From Candidatus Latescibacterota bacterium (GTDB taxonomy: Bacteria; Eisenbacteria; RBG-16-71-46; SZUA-252): a stretch of DNA of 17,960 nt. The stretch is taken from contig JACQPZ010000132.1 of the NCBI GenBank assembly GCA_016207265.1, positions 1-17,960 on the forward strand. The letters run 5' to 3'. The position numbers were made by a program, and so were the translations under genes. Under the pieces are notes generated by a model, which worked only from the letters and a program-made list of their open reading frames with translations, searched no databases and was not told where the DNA came from. Below are positions 6,930 to 13,391 of this stretch, piece by piece (the stretch's first letter is position 1; each line of letters begins with the position of its first letter).

Positions 6930-8262
6930 TCGCGGCGCGAAGTTTTTCGAGCCCCTCGGCCAGCGCCTCTTTCGTGAGGACGAGCGGCGGCCTGAACCGG
7001 ATGGAGTTCGGCCCGCAGCCGATCACGACGACTCCTTCCTCGTAGGCGCCGGCGATCACGCGATCGCGGAGCTCGCCGCTCCGGAAGTCGAACGCGCACA
7101 TGAGCCCCTTGCCGCGGGCGTTCGAGACGTGCTCCGGGAACTCCTTCGCGAGAGCCTCGAGTCCCGCCAGAAGCTCGGCGCCCCGCGCGGCCGCGTTCTC
7201 GAGGAGCCTCTCCTCCGCCATGATCTCGAGATAGCGCCCGCTCCGGACCATGTCCACGAGCGTGCCGCCCCAGGTGGAATTGAGCCGGCTCGACACGCGG
7301 AAGACGTTGTCCTTGACGTCGTCGATCCGCGCGCTGCACATGAAGCCGCACACCTGGGTCTTCTTTCCGAACGCGATCATATCGGGCTTCACGTCGTGAT
7401 GCTCGTAGGCCCACATCCTCCCGGTCAATCCGAGGCCCGCCTGGACCTCGTCGTAGACGAGCATCGCCTCGTATTCGTCCGCGATCCGGCGAAGCTCCTG
7501 GAAGAACTCCTTCCGGAAATGGTTGTCGCCCCCCTCCCCCTGGATCGGCTCGATGATGATCGCCGCGATGTCGTCTTTCTCCCGCTCGAACGCGCGCCTG
7601 ATCTGGGCGAGGGAAAGCGCCTCGCGCTCCTTCACGTCGTGGAGATTCTCTTCGTTCAGCGGAAACCGCACCTTGGGATTCAGGACCCGGGGCCAGTCGA
7701 ACTTCGGAAAATAGGCCGTCTTCCGCGGGTCGGTGGTGTTCGTGAGCGAGAGCGTGTATCCCGAGCGGCCGTGGAACGCCTGCTCGAAGTGAAGCACCTT
7801 GTGGCCGCGCTCCTCCCGATAGCCGCGGGCGAAATTCTTCCGGACCTTCCAGTCGAACGAGGCCTTGAGCGCGTTTTCGACGCCCAGTGTGCCGCCGGCG
7901 ATGAGAAAGAGATGCGGAAGGTGCGCGGGCATCGCGTGCGTGGCGAACGTCTCCACGAATTCGGCCATCTCCACCGTGTACACGTCCGAATTCGACGGAT
8001 TGTGGAGCGACGCGCGCAGGAGGCGCTGCGCGAACTCCGGCGTCTTCATGCGCGGATGGTTCATCCCCACCGGGTTCGTCGCGAAGAAGGAGAAGAAATC
8101 GAGCATGCGCTTTCCGTGCCGCGAGTCGTACAGCTGGACCCCCTGGCTCTTCTCGAGATCGAGCACGAAGTCGAAGCCGTCCGCGAGGATGTGCTTCGCG
8201 AGGGTCTCATGAACCTTGTCGGGCGAGATCTTCACCGACGAGGCGGCGAGGGTCGGATTCAT
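6907..8262 (-). CDS. lat: L-lysine 6-transaminase (lysine epsilon-aminotransferase)
   Basis: PLP-dependent class-III aminotransferase moving the epsilon-amino group of lysine to 2-oxoglutarate, giving 2-aminoadipate 6-semialdehyde (cyclising to piperideine-6-carboxylate) and glutamate; the first step of one lysine catabolic route and of beta-lactam precursor supply in actinomycetes. The 451-residue protein has the LAT-specific N-terminus (ISPDKVHETLAKHILADGF), the PLP phosphate-binding GGTLGVENALKASFDWK, IIIEPIQGEGGDNHF, the LVYDEVQAGLG aspartate, and AFGKKTQVCGF with the Schiff-base lysine at position 300, the same number as in the M. tuberculosis enzyme as I recall it. ATG 8262 is preceded by AAAGGAG. 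The gene is 28 nt downstream of an lrp gene, the same arrangement as Rv3291c-Rv3290c, implying lysine-responsive control. Other class-III aminotransferases are less likely given these motifs. Confidence 0.95.
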   Translation of the reverse strand: MNPTLAASSVKISPDKVHETLAKHILADGFDFVLDLEKSQGVQLYDSRHGKRMLDFFSFFATNPVGMNHPRMKTPEFAQRLLRASLHNPSNSDVYTVEMAEFVETFATHAMPAHLPHLFLIAGGTLGVENALKASFDWKVRKNFARGYREERGHKVLHFEQAFHGRSGYTLSLTNTTDPRKTAYFPKFDWPRVLNPKVRFPLNEENLHDVKEREALSLAQIRRAFEREKDDIAAIIIEPIQGEGGDNHFRKEFFQELRRIADEYEAMLVYDEVQAGLGLTGRMWAYEHHDVKPDMIAFGKKTQVCGFMCSARIDDVKDNVFRVSSRLNSTWGGTLVDMVRSGRYLEIMAEERLLENAAARGAELLAGLEALAKEFPEHVSNARGKGLMCAFDFRSGELRDRVIAGAYEEGVVVIGCGPNSIRFRPPLVLTKEALAEGLEKLRAAITKSLGR

Positions 8263-8290
8263 CGATGGCTCCTTTCGGCGTGGATTCGGT

Positions 8291-8785
8291 TCAGTTGGTC
8301 TCGATCTTGATCCTGAGCCGCTCCTTGGCGGTCGCGAGCACCATGAGCGTGCGCGTCTGTCGCACGCCGCGCACCGTGTTCAGCTTCTCGATGAGAAGGC
8401 GGCGGAACGCGGGCATGTCCTCGACACGCACTTTGAGCAGCAGCGAAAACTCTCCGGTGATGTGGTGGCACTCGAGCACCTCGTCGAGCGTCTTCACGGC
8501 CTCGATGAATCCGGCCTCGTACTTCGGGTGCTCGATGAAGATCTCCACGAAGGCGGTGATGTCGAGCCCGAGCCTGCGCTCGTCCAGGAGCGCGACGTAG
8601 CCGCGGATGACGCCGCTCCGCTCGAGCTTTCGGATCCGCTCGTTCACGGAAGGGGCCGTCAATCCCACGGCGCCCGCCATCTTCGCCTGGGAGATCTTCG
8701 CATCGTCCTGTAAAAGCGCGAGGATCCGCCGGTCGGTCACGTCCAGATCGACACCATGCCCTTGTTTTGTTCGGCTATATGTCAT
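8291..8785 (-). CDS. lrp: Lrp/AsnC-family transcriptional regulator
   Basis: DNA-binding regulator of 164 residues, the usual size. After a short basic leader (to about residue 12), LDVTDRRILALLQDDAKISQ begins the winged helix-turn-helix, whose recognition helix lies in GLTAPSVNERIRKLERSGVI. The effector-binding RAM domain occupies about residue 70 to the end (FVEIFIEH, CHHITGEFSLLLKV, VRGVRQTRTLMVLA). Such proteins form dimers to octamers and sense amino acids. Its position 28 nt before lat implies a lysine-responsive role, as for LrpA beside lat in mycobacteria. ATG 8785 is the only canonical start before the domain; the SD is minimal (AGG 5 nt upstream), and the upstream promoter would leave a leader of only about 5 nt. 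Confidence 0.95.
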   Translation of the reverse strand: MTYSRTKQGHGVDLDVTDRRILALLQDDAKISQAKMAGAVGLTAPSVNERIRKLERSGVIRGYVALLDERRLGLDITAFVEIFIEHPKYEAGFIEAVKTLDEVLECHHITGEFSLLLKVRVEDMPAFRRLLIEKLNTVRGVRQTRTLMVLATAKERLRIKIETN

Positions 8786-8796
8786 AATTACCTAAT

Positions 8797-8826
8797 ATTA
8801 TTCGTAGTATTGGCGCAATTTGTCAA
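8797..8826 (-). promoter_or_regulatory. Near-consensus promoter for lrp-lat
   Basis: On the minus strand TTGACA (8826-8821, 6 of 6) and AATAAT (8802-8797, 5 of 6) are separated by 18 nt, inside an AT-rich patch of roughly 75 nt in otherwise very GC-rich DNA. Transcription would start near 8790, about 5 nt before the lrp ATG, so the message would be nearly leaderless. I see no equally good rightward promoter for the divergent AAA+ gene. Confidence 0.6.
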
Positions 8827-8839
8827 TATTTATTTTGAC
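8822..8839. promoter_or_regulatory. Inverted repeat GTCAA-N8-TTGAC, candidate operator
   Basis: GTCAA (8822-8826) and TTGAC (8835-8839) form a perfect 5-bp inverted repeat with an 8-nt all-AT centre. One arm is embedded in the -35 box of the lrp promoter. An AT-rich centre with short symmetric arms suits Lrp-family binding sites, so autoregulation is plausible; this is inference from position and shape. Confidence 0.4.
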
Positions 8840-8946
8840 GGAACGCCCGCGACCCGGCGGGGTTGCCCCTTGAAGGGGGGCCCCTCCCGCGGTAGGCTTG
8901 CATCGGTCCCCAACGACCCACCCTTGCCAGGAGACGTCAGGCGCCC
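8840..8946 (+). other. Leader region of the AAA+/VWA operon
   Basis: This stretch between the lrp operator region and the AAA+ start has no reading frame I can support. It contains CCCCT-TGA-AGGGG (8866-8878), able to form a 5-bp hairpin, directly followed by the self-complementary GGGGCCCC (8877-8884), so the two structures compete for the same G run. AGGAG at 8929-8933 is the only SD candidate, 13 nt before the ATG, longer than usual. No T-run follows the hairpin, so it is not a convincing terminator. Confidence 0.3.
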
Positions 8947-10428
8947 ATGAAACGCCCCCAATCCATTAAGGAACTGAGAGTTAGCGGGTACCAACCGCGA
9001 ACCGTGAAGCAGGAGATGAGGAAGAACCTGGTCCTCATGATCGAGCGCGGGGAGGTCCTCTTCCCCGGAATCATCGGGTACGAGAAGACCGTCCTTCCCC
9101 AGATCGAGAACGCGATCATGAGCGGGCACGACTTCATCCTCCTGGGCCTCCGGGGGCAGGCCAAAACGCGGATCCTGCGCGCCCTGGTCCGGTTCCTGGA
9201 CGAATGGATTCCGGCGATCGACGGCTGCGAGCTGAACGACGATCCCCTGAATCCCATATGCCCCGCGTGCAGGCGCCGGGTCTCGATCGAAGGCGACGAG
9301 GTGCCGGTCCGCTGGATCCATTGCGACGACCGCTATCGGGAGAAGCTCGCGACGCCGGACGTCACGATCGCCGATCTGATCGGGGACATCGATCCCATCA
9401 AGGCCGCGAACCGAAAGCTCTCCTACAGCGACCCCGAGGTGATGCACTACGGCATCGTGCCCAGGACGCATCGCGGGATCTTCGCGATCAACGAGCTTCC
9501 GGATCTTCAGCCGCGCATCCAGGTCGGGCTCCTGAACATTCTCGAGGAGAAGGACATCCAGATCCGCGGCTTCCCGATCCGGCTCCCGCTCGACATACAG
9601 ATCGTCTTCTCCGCGAATCCGGAGGATTACACGAACCGGGGGAACATCATCACGCCGCTCAGGGACCGGATCGCCTCGCAGATCATGACCCACTATCCGT
9701 ACACGTTGGAGGACGCGGTCAAGGTCACGCAGCAGGAAGCCTGGACCGCCCGCGGCGACGGGATCGAGGTGATCGTGCCCGACTACATCAAGGAGCTGGT
9801 GGAGATGGTCGCGCTCCAGGCGCGGAAATCCTCCTACGTCGATCAGGGCTCCGGCGTGAGCGTGCGCATGACGATCTCCTTGATGGAGAACCTCATCTCG
9901 AATGCCGAGCGCCGCGCCATTCGAAGCGGGGAGCGGCGCCAGGTCGTGCGGATCTGCGATCTTCAGAACGGGATCGCCTCGATCAGCGGCAAAGTCGAGC
10001 TGGTCTACGAAGGGGAGCAGGAGGGCGCCGTCGCGGTGGCGAAGCACCTGGTCGGCAAGGCCGTGAAGGAGCTCTTCGCCCGGTACTTCCCCGACGCCTA
10101 CAAGGCGAAAGAGAAGAACGAGGGCGCCCCTTCCGAATACGATCCGATCTTCCGATGGTTCGCGCAGGGGAAGCGGGTCGAGATCTCGGACGAGCTTTCG
10201 ACGCGCGACTTCCACCAGCGCCTCGCGCAGGTCGCGGGGCTCGAGGATCTCCCCAAGCGCTATCTTCCGGTCAAGGATCCGATCGAGCTTCCCACGGCCA
10301 TGGAGTTCGTGCTCGAAGCGCTCCACCAGCACTCGATCCTCGCGAAGGAGCGCACCGACACGAGCGCGCTCGCCTACACCGACATGTTCTCCACGATGCT
10401 GGGAAAACCCGAGGAAGCCGAGGACTAG
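8947..10428 (+). CDS. AAA+ ATPase, MoxR / Mg-chelatase-like, with Cys4 insert
   Basis: Predicted cytosolic AAA+ ATPase of 493 residues in the MoxR/chelatase group, which typically works as a ring motor with a VWA partner to remodel or insert metal into a client protein. The Walker A is GLRGQAKT (67-74), the Ala-Lys variant also seen in MoxR/RavA proteins. Walker B is GIFAINELPDL with Asn182-Glu183 where Asp-Glu is usual; sensor 1 is IVFSANPEDY, and PLRDRIASQI provides the arginine finger. Between Walker A and B is an insert with Cys94, Cys105, Cys108 and Cys126 (C-x10-C-x2-C-x17-C), likely a zinc site. About 190 residues of helical C-terminal domain follow. It ends 2 nt before the VWA gene. 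ATG 8947 is the only start; the SD is distant. The client protein is unknown; a true Mg-chelatase role is unlikely, as no bch/chl gene is nearby. Confidence 0.9.
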   Translation: MKRPQSIKELRVSGYQPRTVKQEMRKNLVLMIERGEVLFPGIIGYEKTVLPQIENAIMSGHDFILLGLRGQAKTRILRALVRFLDEWIPAIDGCELNDDPLNPICPACRRRVSIEGDEVPVRWIHCDDRYREKLATPDVTIADLIGDIDPIKAANRKLSYSDPEVMHYGIVPRTHRGIFAINELPDLQPRIQVGLLNILEEKDIQIRGFPIRLPLDIQIVFSANPEDYTNRGNIITPLRDRIASQIMTHYPYTLEDAVKVTQQEAWTARGDGIEVIVPDYIKELVEMVALQARKSSYVDQGSGVSVRMTISLMENLISNAERRAIRSGERRQVVRICDLQNGIASISGKVELVYEGEQEGAVAVAKHLVGKAVKELFARYFPDAYKAKEKNEGAPSEYDPIFRWFAQGKRVEISDELSTRDFHQRLAQVAGLEDLPKRYLPVKDPIELPTAMEFVLEALHQHSILAKERTDTSALAYTDMFSTMLGKPEEAED

Positions 10429-10430
10429 CG

Positions 10431-11534
10431 GTGGATTTCCGGTACTCCAAATGGGACGAGCGGTTCACGCAGAACGTGAACTTCCTGCGGAACCTCCTCT
10501 CCCTGTACAACCGGCTTCTTCTGATGACCGACGGAAACGTCGACGAGGCGTTGCGCGCGTTGGAGGAGCTTGGCGAGCGGTTCGGTTTTTTCAATCCCAA
10601 GTTCACGATCGAGGATTTCAAGAAGCACCTGAAAGAGCAGGACGCGATCCAGGAGGTGAACGGAAAGCACGTCCTGACGCGGAAGGGGGAGCGGCTCATC
10701 CGCCAGGATTCGCTCGACCGGATCTTCGGGGCCCTCGCGAAGGACTCGACGGGCGATCACCGTGTGCCGCGCACGGGCACGGGCGGCGAGCGGATCACCG
10801 AGACCCGGCCCTACGTCTTCGGCGACAACATCTCGGACATCGATTTTCTCTCGAGCGTGCGGAACTCGGTCCGGAGGCGGCGGGGCGAGTGGGGGGACGA
10901 GGGACTCAACCTATCCGAGGAGGACCTCGAGGTATTCGAGACCGAGCATCTTTCCTCGTGCGCGACGGCGCTCCTGATCGACGTGAGCCACTCGATGATC
11001 CTCTACGGAGAGGACCGCATCACGCCGGCCAAGCAGGCGGCGCTCGCGCTCGCGGAGCTGATCTTGACGCGCTACCCCAAGGATTCGCTTCACGTCGTGC
11101 TCTTCGGGGACGAGGCCTGGGAGGTGAAAATCCGGGACATTCCGTACGCCTCGGTGGGGCCCTACCACACGAACACCAAGGCGGCGCTCCAGCTCGCGCA
11201 GCAGATCCTCGCGAGACAGCGGCACGTGAACCGGCAGATCTTCATGATCACGGACGGAAAGCCCTCCGCGATCCACGAAAACGGCCGCCTCTACAAGAAC
11301 GCGTTCGGGCTCGATCCCAGGATCGTGAACAAGACGCTGGACGAAGCCGTGCAATGCCGCCGCAAGCGGATCGCCATCACGACCTTCATGGTGACCCAGG
11401 ATCCCTATCTCGTGCGCTTCGTGGAGCGCTTCACCCAGCTCAACAAGGGACGCGCCTACTACGCCGACCTCGAGAACCTCGGCTCCTACCTCTTCGTCGA
11501 CTACAACGAGAACCGGCGCCGGCGGGTGTCGTAG
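10431..11534 (+). CDS. VWA-domain protein, partner of the AAA+ ATPase
   Basis: Predicted cytosolic protein of 367 residues without signal peptide or membrane helix. Residues 1-175 are helical and charged (RFTQNVNFLRNLLSLYNRLLL, FNPKFTIEDFKKHLKEQD), with a Gly/Arg-rich stretch around 110-125. A von Willebrand factor A domain begins near 180 with an intact metal-ion-dependent adhesion site: D184-V-S186-H-S188 in LLIDVSHSM, Thr247/Thr249 in YHTNTKAAL, and Asp275 in ITDGKPS. In MoxR/chelatase systems such a protein binds the ATPase ring and the client through the MIDAS metal; that role is by analogy here. GTG 10431 follows the ATPase stop by 2 nt with GAGGA about 7 nt upstream, so the two are co-translated. 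The open frame extends far upstream, but that part lies inside the ATPase gene and is a shadow. Confidence 0.9.
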   Translation: MDFRYSKWDERFTQNVNFLRNLLSLYNRLLLMTDGNVDEALRALEELGERFGFFNPKFTIEDFKKHLKEQDAIQEVNGKHVLTRKGERLIRQDSLDRIFGALAKDSTGDHRVPRTGTGGERITETRPYVFGDNISDIDFLSSVRNSVRRRRGEWGDEGLNLSEEDLEVFETEHLSSCATALLIDVSHSMILYGEDRITPAKQAALALAELILTRYPKDSLHVVLFGDEAWEVKIRDIPYASVGPYHTNTKAALQLAQQILARQRHVNRQIFMITDGKPSAIHENGRLYKNAFGLDPRIVNKTLDEAVQCRRKRIAITTFMVTQDPYLVRFVERFTQLNKGRAYYADLENLGSYLFVDYNENRRRRVS

Positions 11535-11668
11535 GGGCGGCCGGCACCTTCACACTCCCGCCACGGCCTCGCAGAGCCGCTCGATCTCTTCGTCGGATCG
11601 GCGGCCGCCTTGACGACCCCCGCGTCGCATGGTCTACTCCGGGGCGTCCCGATTCACGAGGAGCCGCG
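11535..11668 (+). other. Intergenic region before hpnC
   Basis: 134 nt between the VWA stop and hpnC. It holds the candidate hpnC promoter and two copies of a GGCGGCCG-type sequence (11536-11543 and within 11600-11609, the latter a perfect 10-bp palindrome GGCGGCCGCC) that could pair across about 60 nt. There is no T-run, so I do not call a terminator. Confidence 0.4.
11610..11638 (+). promoter_or_regulatory. Possible sigma-70-type promoter for the hpnCDE-mutY operon
   Basis: TTGACG (11610-11615, 5 of 6) and TCTACT (11633-11638, 4 of 6) are separated by 17 nt. Initiation near 11645 would give a leader of about 24 nt containing GAGGAG before the hpnC ATG. This fits the gap between the two operons. 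Confidence 0.45.
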
Positions 11669-12568
11669 ATGCCCATCCCACTCGCGATGCCAGATCCCAG
11701 AGAGAGCGAACCGGAGCCCGTCCCGCTCCACGAGGCGTACCGCGCCTGCGAGGAGATCGCGCGGGCGCACTACGAGAATTTCCCCGTCGCCTCGAGGTTT
11801 CTCTCCGCCGACCGGAGGATCGCCCTTGCCGCGATCTACGCCTTCGCCCGGCGGGCCGACGACATCGCCGACGCGGCGGCTCCCAGCGGCGAGCGGCTCC
11901 GGGCCCTCGACACCGTGGAGCAGGCGCTCCACCGGGCGCTCGGAGGGGAGCCGCGCGGCGCGGTGTTCACGGCGCTGGCCGACGCGATCGAGCGAAACCG
12001 GCTTCCGGTCGAGCCGTTCCTCGATCTTCTGGAGGCGTTCCGGATGGACGCCCGCGATGCGACGTTTCCGACGTGGGACGAGCTCCTCGCGTATTGCCGC
12101 GGCTCCGCCAACACGATCGGCCGGCTCGTCCTCGCGCTCTACGCGATCGACGACCCCGAAGCGCTGCGGGGTTCGGACGACGTGTGCACGGCGCTTCAGC
12201 TCACGAACTTCTGGCAGGATCTGGGGGCGGATCTCGCCCGCGGGCGGCTCTTCATCCCGCTCGAGGACCTGGCCCGGTTCGATCTCAAGCAGGACGCGCT
12301 CTCACGGGCCTCCTCGCGCCACGGGCTCGGAAGGCTTCTCTCCCACGAGTGCCGCGCGACCCGGGAACTTTACCGCCGCGGATCCGTCGTGACCCGGCAC
12401 GCTCCCTTCCTGCTCTCGCTCCACCTGCGCGCGTCGATCGCCGGGGGCCTCGCGATTCTGGGCGCCGTGGATCGCCTCGGATGGCGCGTCCTCGAGCATC
12501 GGCCCGTGCTGAGCGGCCCCGCCCGCGTCGCGGTGCTGCTCCGATCCGTCCTGGGGATCCATGCCTGA
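11669..12568 (+). CDS. hpnC: Hydroxysqualene synthase HpnC
   Basis: Squalene/phytoene synthase-family protein of 299 residues. In the three-step bacterial route HpnC converts presqualene diphosphate to hydroxysqualene, which HpnE reduces to squalene. Both Asp-rich metal-diphosphate motifs are present: RRADDIADAAAP (Asp64, Asp65, Asp68) and LQLTNFWQDLGADLARGRLFIP (Asp184, Asp188). The NFWQDL wording, the AHYENFPVASRFL N-terminus and the gene order hpnC-hpnD-hpnE distinguish it from HpnD and from carotenoid CrtB. ATG 11669 has GAGGAG 5 nt upstream. Its last 8 bases overlap hpnD, implying coupled translation. A carotenoid or diapophytoene role for this cluster is a less likely alternative. Confidence 0.92.
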   Translation: MPIPLAMPDPRESEPEPVPLHEAYRACEEIARAHYENFPVASRFLSADRRIALAAIYAFARRADDIADAAAPSGERLRALDTVEQALHRALGGEPRGAVFTALADAIERNRLPVEPFLDLLEAFRMDARDATFPTWDELLAYCRGSANTIGRLVLALYAIDDPEALRGSDDVCTALQLTNFWQDLGADLARGRLFIPLEDLARFDLKQDALSRASSRHGLGRLLSHECRATRELYRRGSVVTRHAPFLLSLHLRASIAGGLAILGAVDRLGWRVLEHRPVLSGPARVAVLLRSVLGIHA

Positions 12569-13391
12569 ATCGCGTCGCGCGGCTTCAGGAACGAGCTTCG
12601 CGCTCGCGTTCCAGGTGCTTCCGCCGGGTCAGCGCGAGGCGATCCGCGCCGTGCACGCCTTCAGCCGGTGCATCGACGACAGCGTGGACGAAGAGCCCGA
12701 CCCGGGCCGCGCGCGGGACAAAGTCGCGCGCTGGCGCCTCGAGATCGCGGCCTGCTACGAGGGTGAGCCAAGCGAACCGGCGGCCGTCGCGCTGAGGCCG
12801 CACCTCGCGCGGTTTCGAATCCCCCGGGGCTATCTCGACGAGCTTCTGAGCGGAGTCGAGATGGATCTCACGCACCTCCGATACGCGACCTTTGAGGAGC
12901 TTCGCCGATACTGCTATCGGGTCGCTTCGGTCGTGGGGCTTATCTGTCTCCGGATCTTCGGCGATCACGAGGAGCGCGGGAGAGGCTACGCGGAGAATCT
13001 GGGGCTCGCGCTCCAGCTCACGAATATTCTGCGCGACCTGGAGGCCGACCGCGCCCGGGGGCGGATCTACATTCCAGGCGACGAGATGCGCGCCTTCGGA
13101 TACTCGGAGGACGCCCTCGCCCGCGGGGAGCGGACCAAGGCCTTCGACACGCTGATGCGGTTCCAGGCCGCCCGGGCGCGGGAGTACTTCGCACAGGCCG
13201 ATCGGGAGGCGGGCGGGCTCGACCGCAGGCGGCTCTTGGCCGCCGAGATCATGAGCCGCATCTACCAGCGGCTGCTCGGACGCATCGAGGCGTCGGGATT
13301 CGACGTGTTCCGCCGTCGGGTGCGTGTCCCGTTCCTGGAACGGGCCTGGATCACGGGGAGCACGTTGATCGCGTCGAACGGGGCGCGATGA
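12561..13391 (+). CDS. hpnD: Presqualene diphosphate synthase HpnD
   Basis: Squalene/phytoene synthase-family enzyme of 276 residues that condenses two farnesyl diphosphates head-to-head into presqualene diphosphate, the first committed step toward squalene. It shows SFALAFQVLPPGQREAIRAVHAF, the first Asp-rich motif RCIDDSVDEE (Asp39, Asp40, Asp43), the GVEMDLTHLRYATFEELRRYCYRVASVVGL stretch split across the middle, and the second motif LTNILRDLEADRARGRIYIP (Asp159, Asp163). NILRD contrasts with NFWQD in HpnC and matches the HpnD/CrtB type. ATG 12561 overlaps hpnC by 8 nt; its stop overlaps the hpnE start as ATGA. Pure CrtB function cannot be excluded by sequence alone but the three-gene context argues for HpnD. 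Confidence 0.92.
   Translation: MPESRRAASGTSFALAFQVLPPGQREAIRAVHAFSRCIDDSVDEEPDPGRARDKVARWRLEIAACYEGEPSEPAAVALRPHLARFRIPRGYLDELLSGVEMDLTHLRYATFEELRRYCYRVASVVGLICLRIFGDHEERGRGYAENLGLALQLTNILRDLEADRARGRIYIPGDEMRAFGYSEDALARGERTKAFDTLMRFQAARAREYFAQADREAGGLDRRRLLAAEIMSRIYQRLLGRIEASGFDVFRRRVRVPFLERAWITGSTLIASNGAR

Noticed and set aside
7129..8310. 393-codon open frame antisense to lat
   Set aside because: Same GC-driven mirror effect; no domain, and lat is unmistakable on the other strand.
8830..10332. 500-codon open frame antisense to the AAA+ ATPase
   Set aside because: Composition is rich in Asp, Arg, Leu and Val with no recognisable domain; it mirrors the codon bias of the real gene, a usual artefact in high-GC DNA.
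9204..10430. Upstream extension of the VWA frame inside the AAA+ gene
   Set aside because: Sequence is Arg/Gly/Ser-rich shadow of the ATPase; GTG 10431 has an SD and follows the ATPase stop by 2 nt.
8947..11534. Interpretation of the AAA+/VWA pair as Mg- or Co-chelatase subunits
   Set aside because: No large chelatase subunit or tetrapyrrole gene is nearby, and Walker B and the cysteine insert differ from ChlI/BchI.
11536..11610. Possible rho-independent terminator between VWA and hpnC
   Set aside because: The GGCGGCCG copies are about 60 nt apart and no T-run follows.
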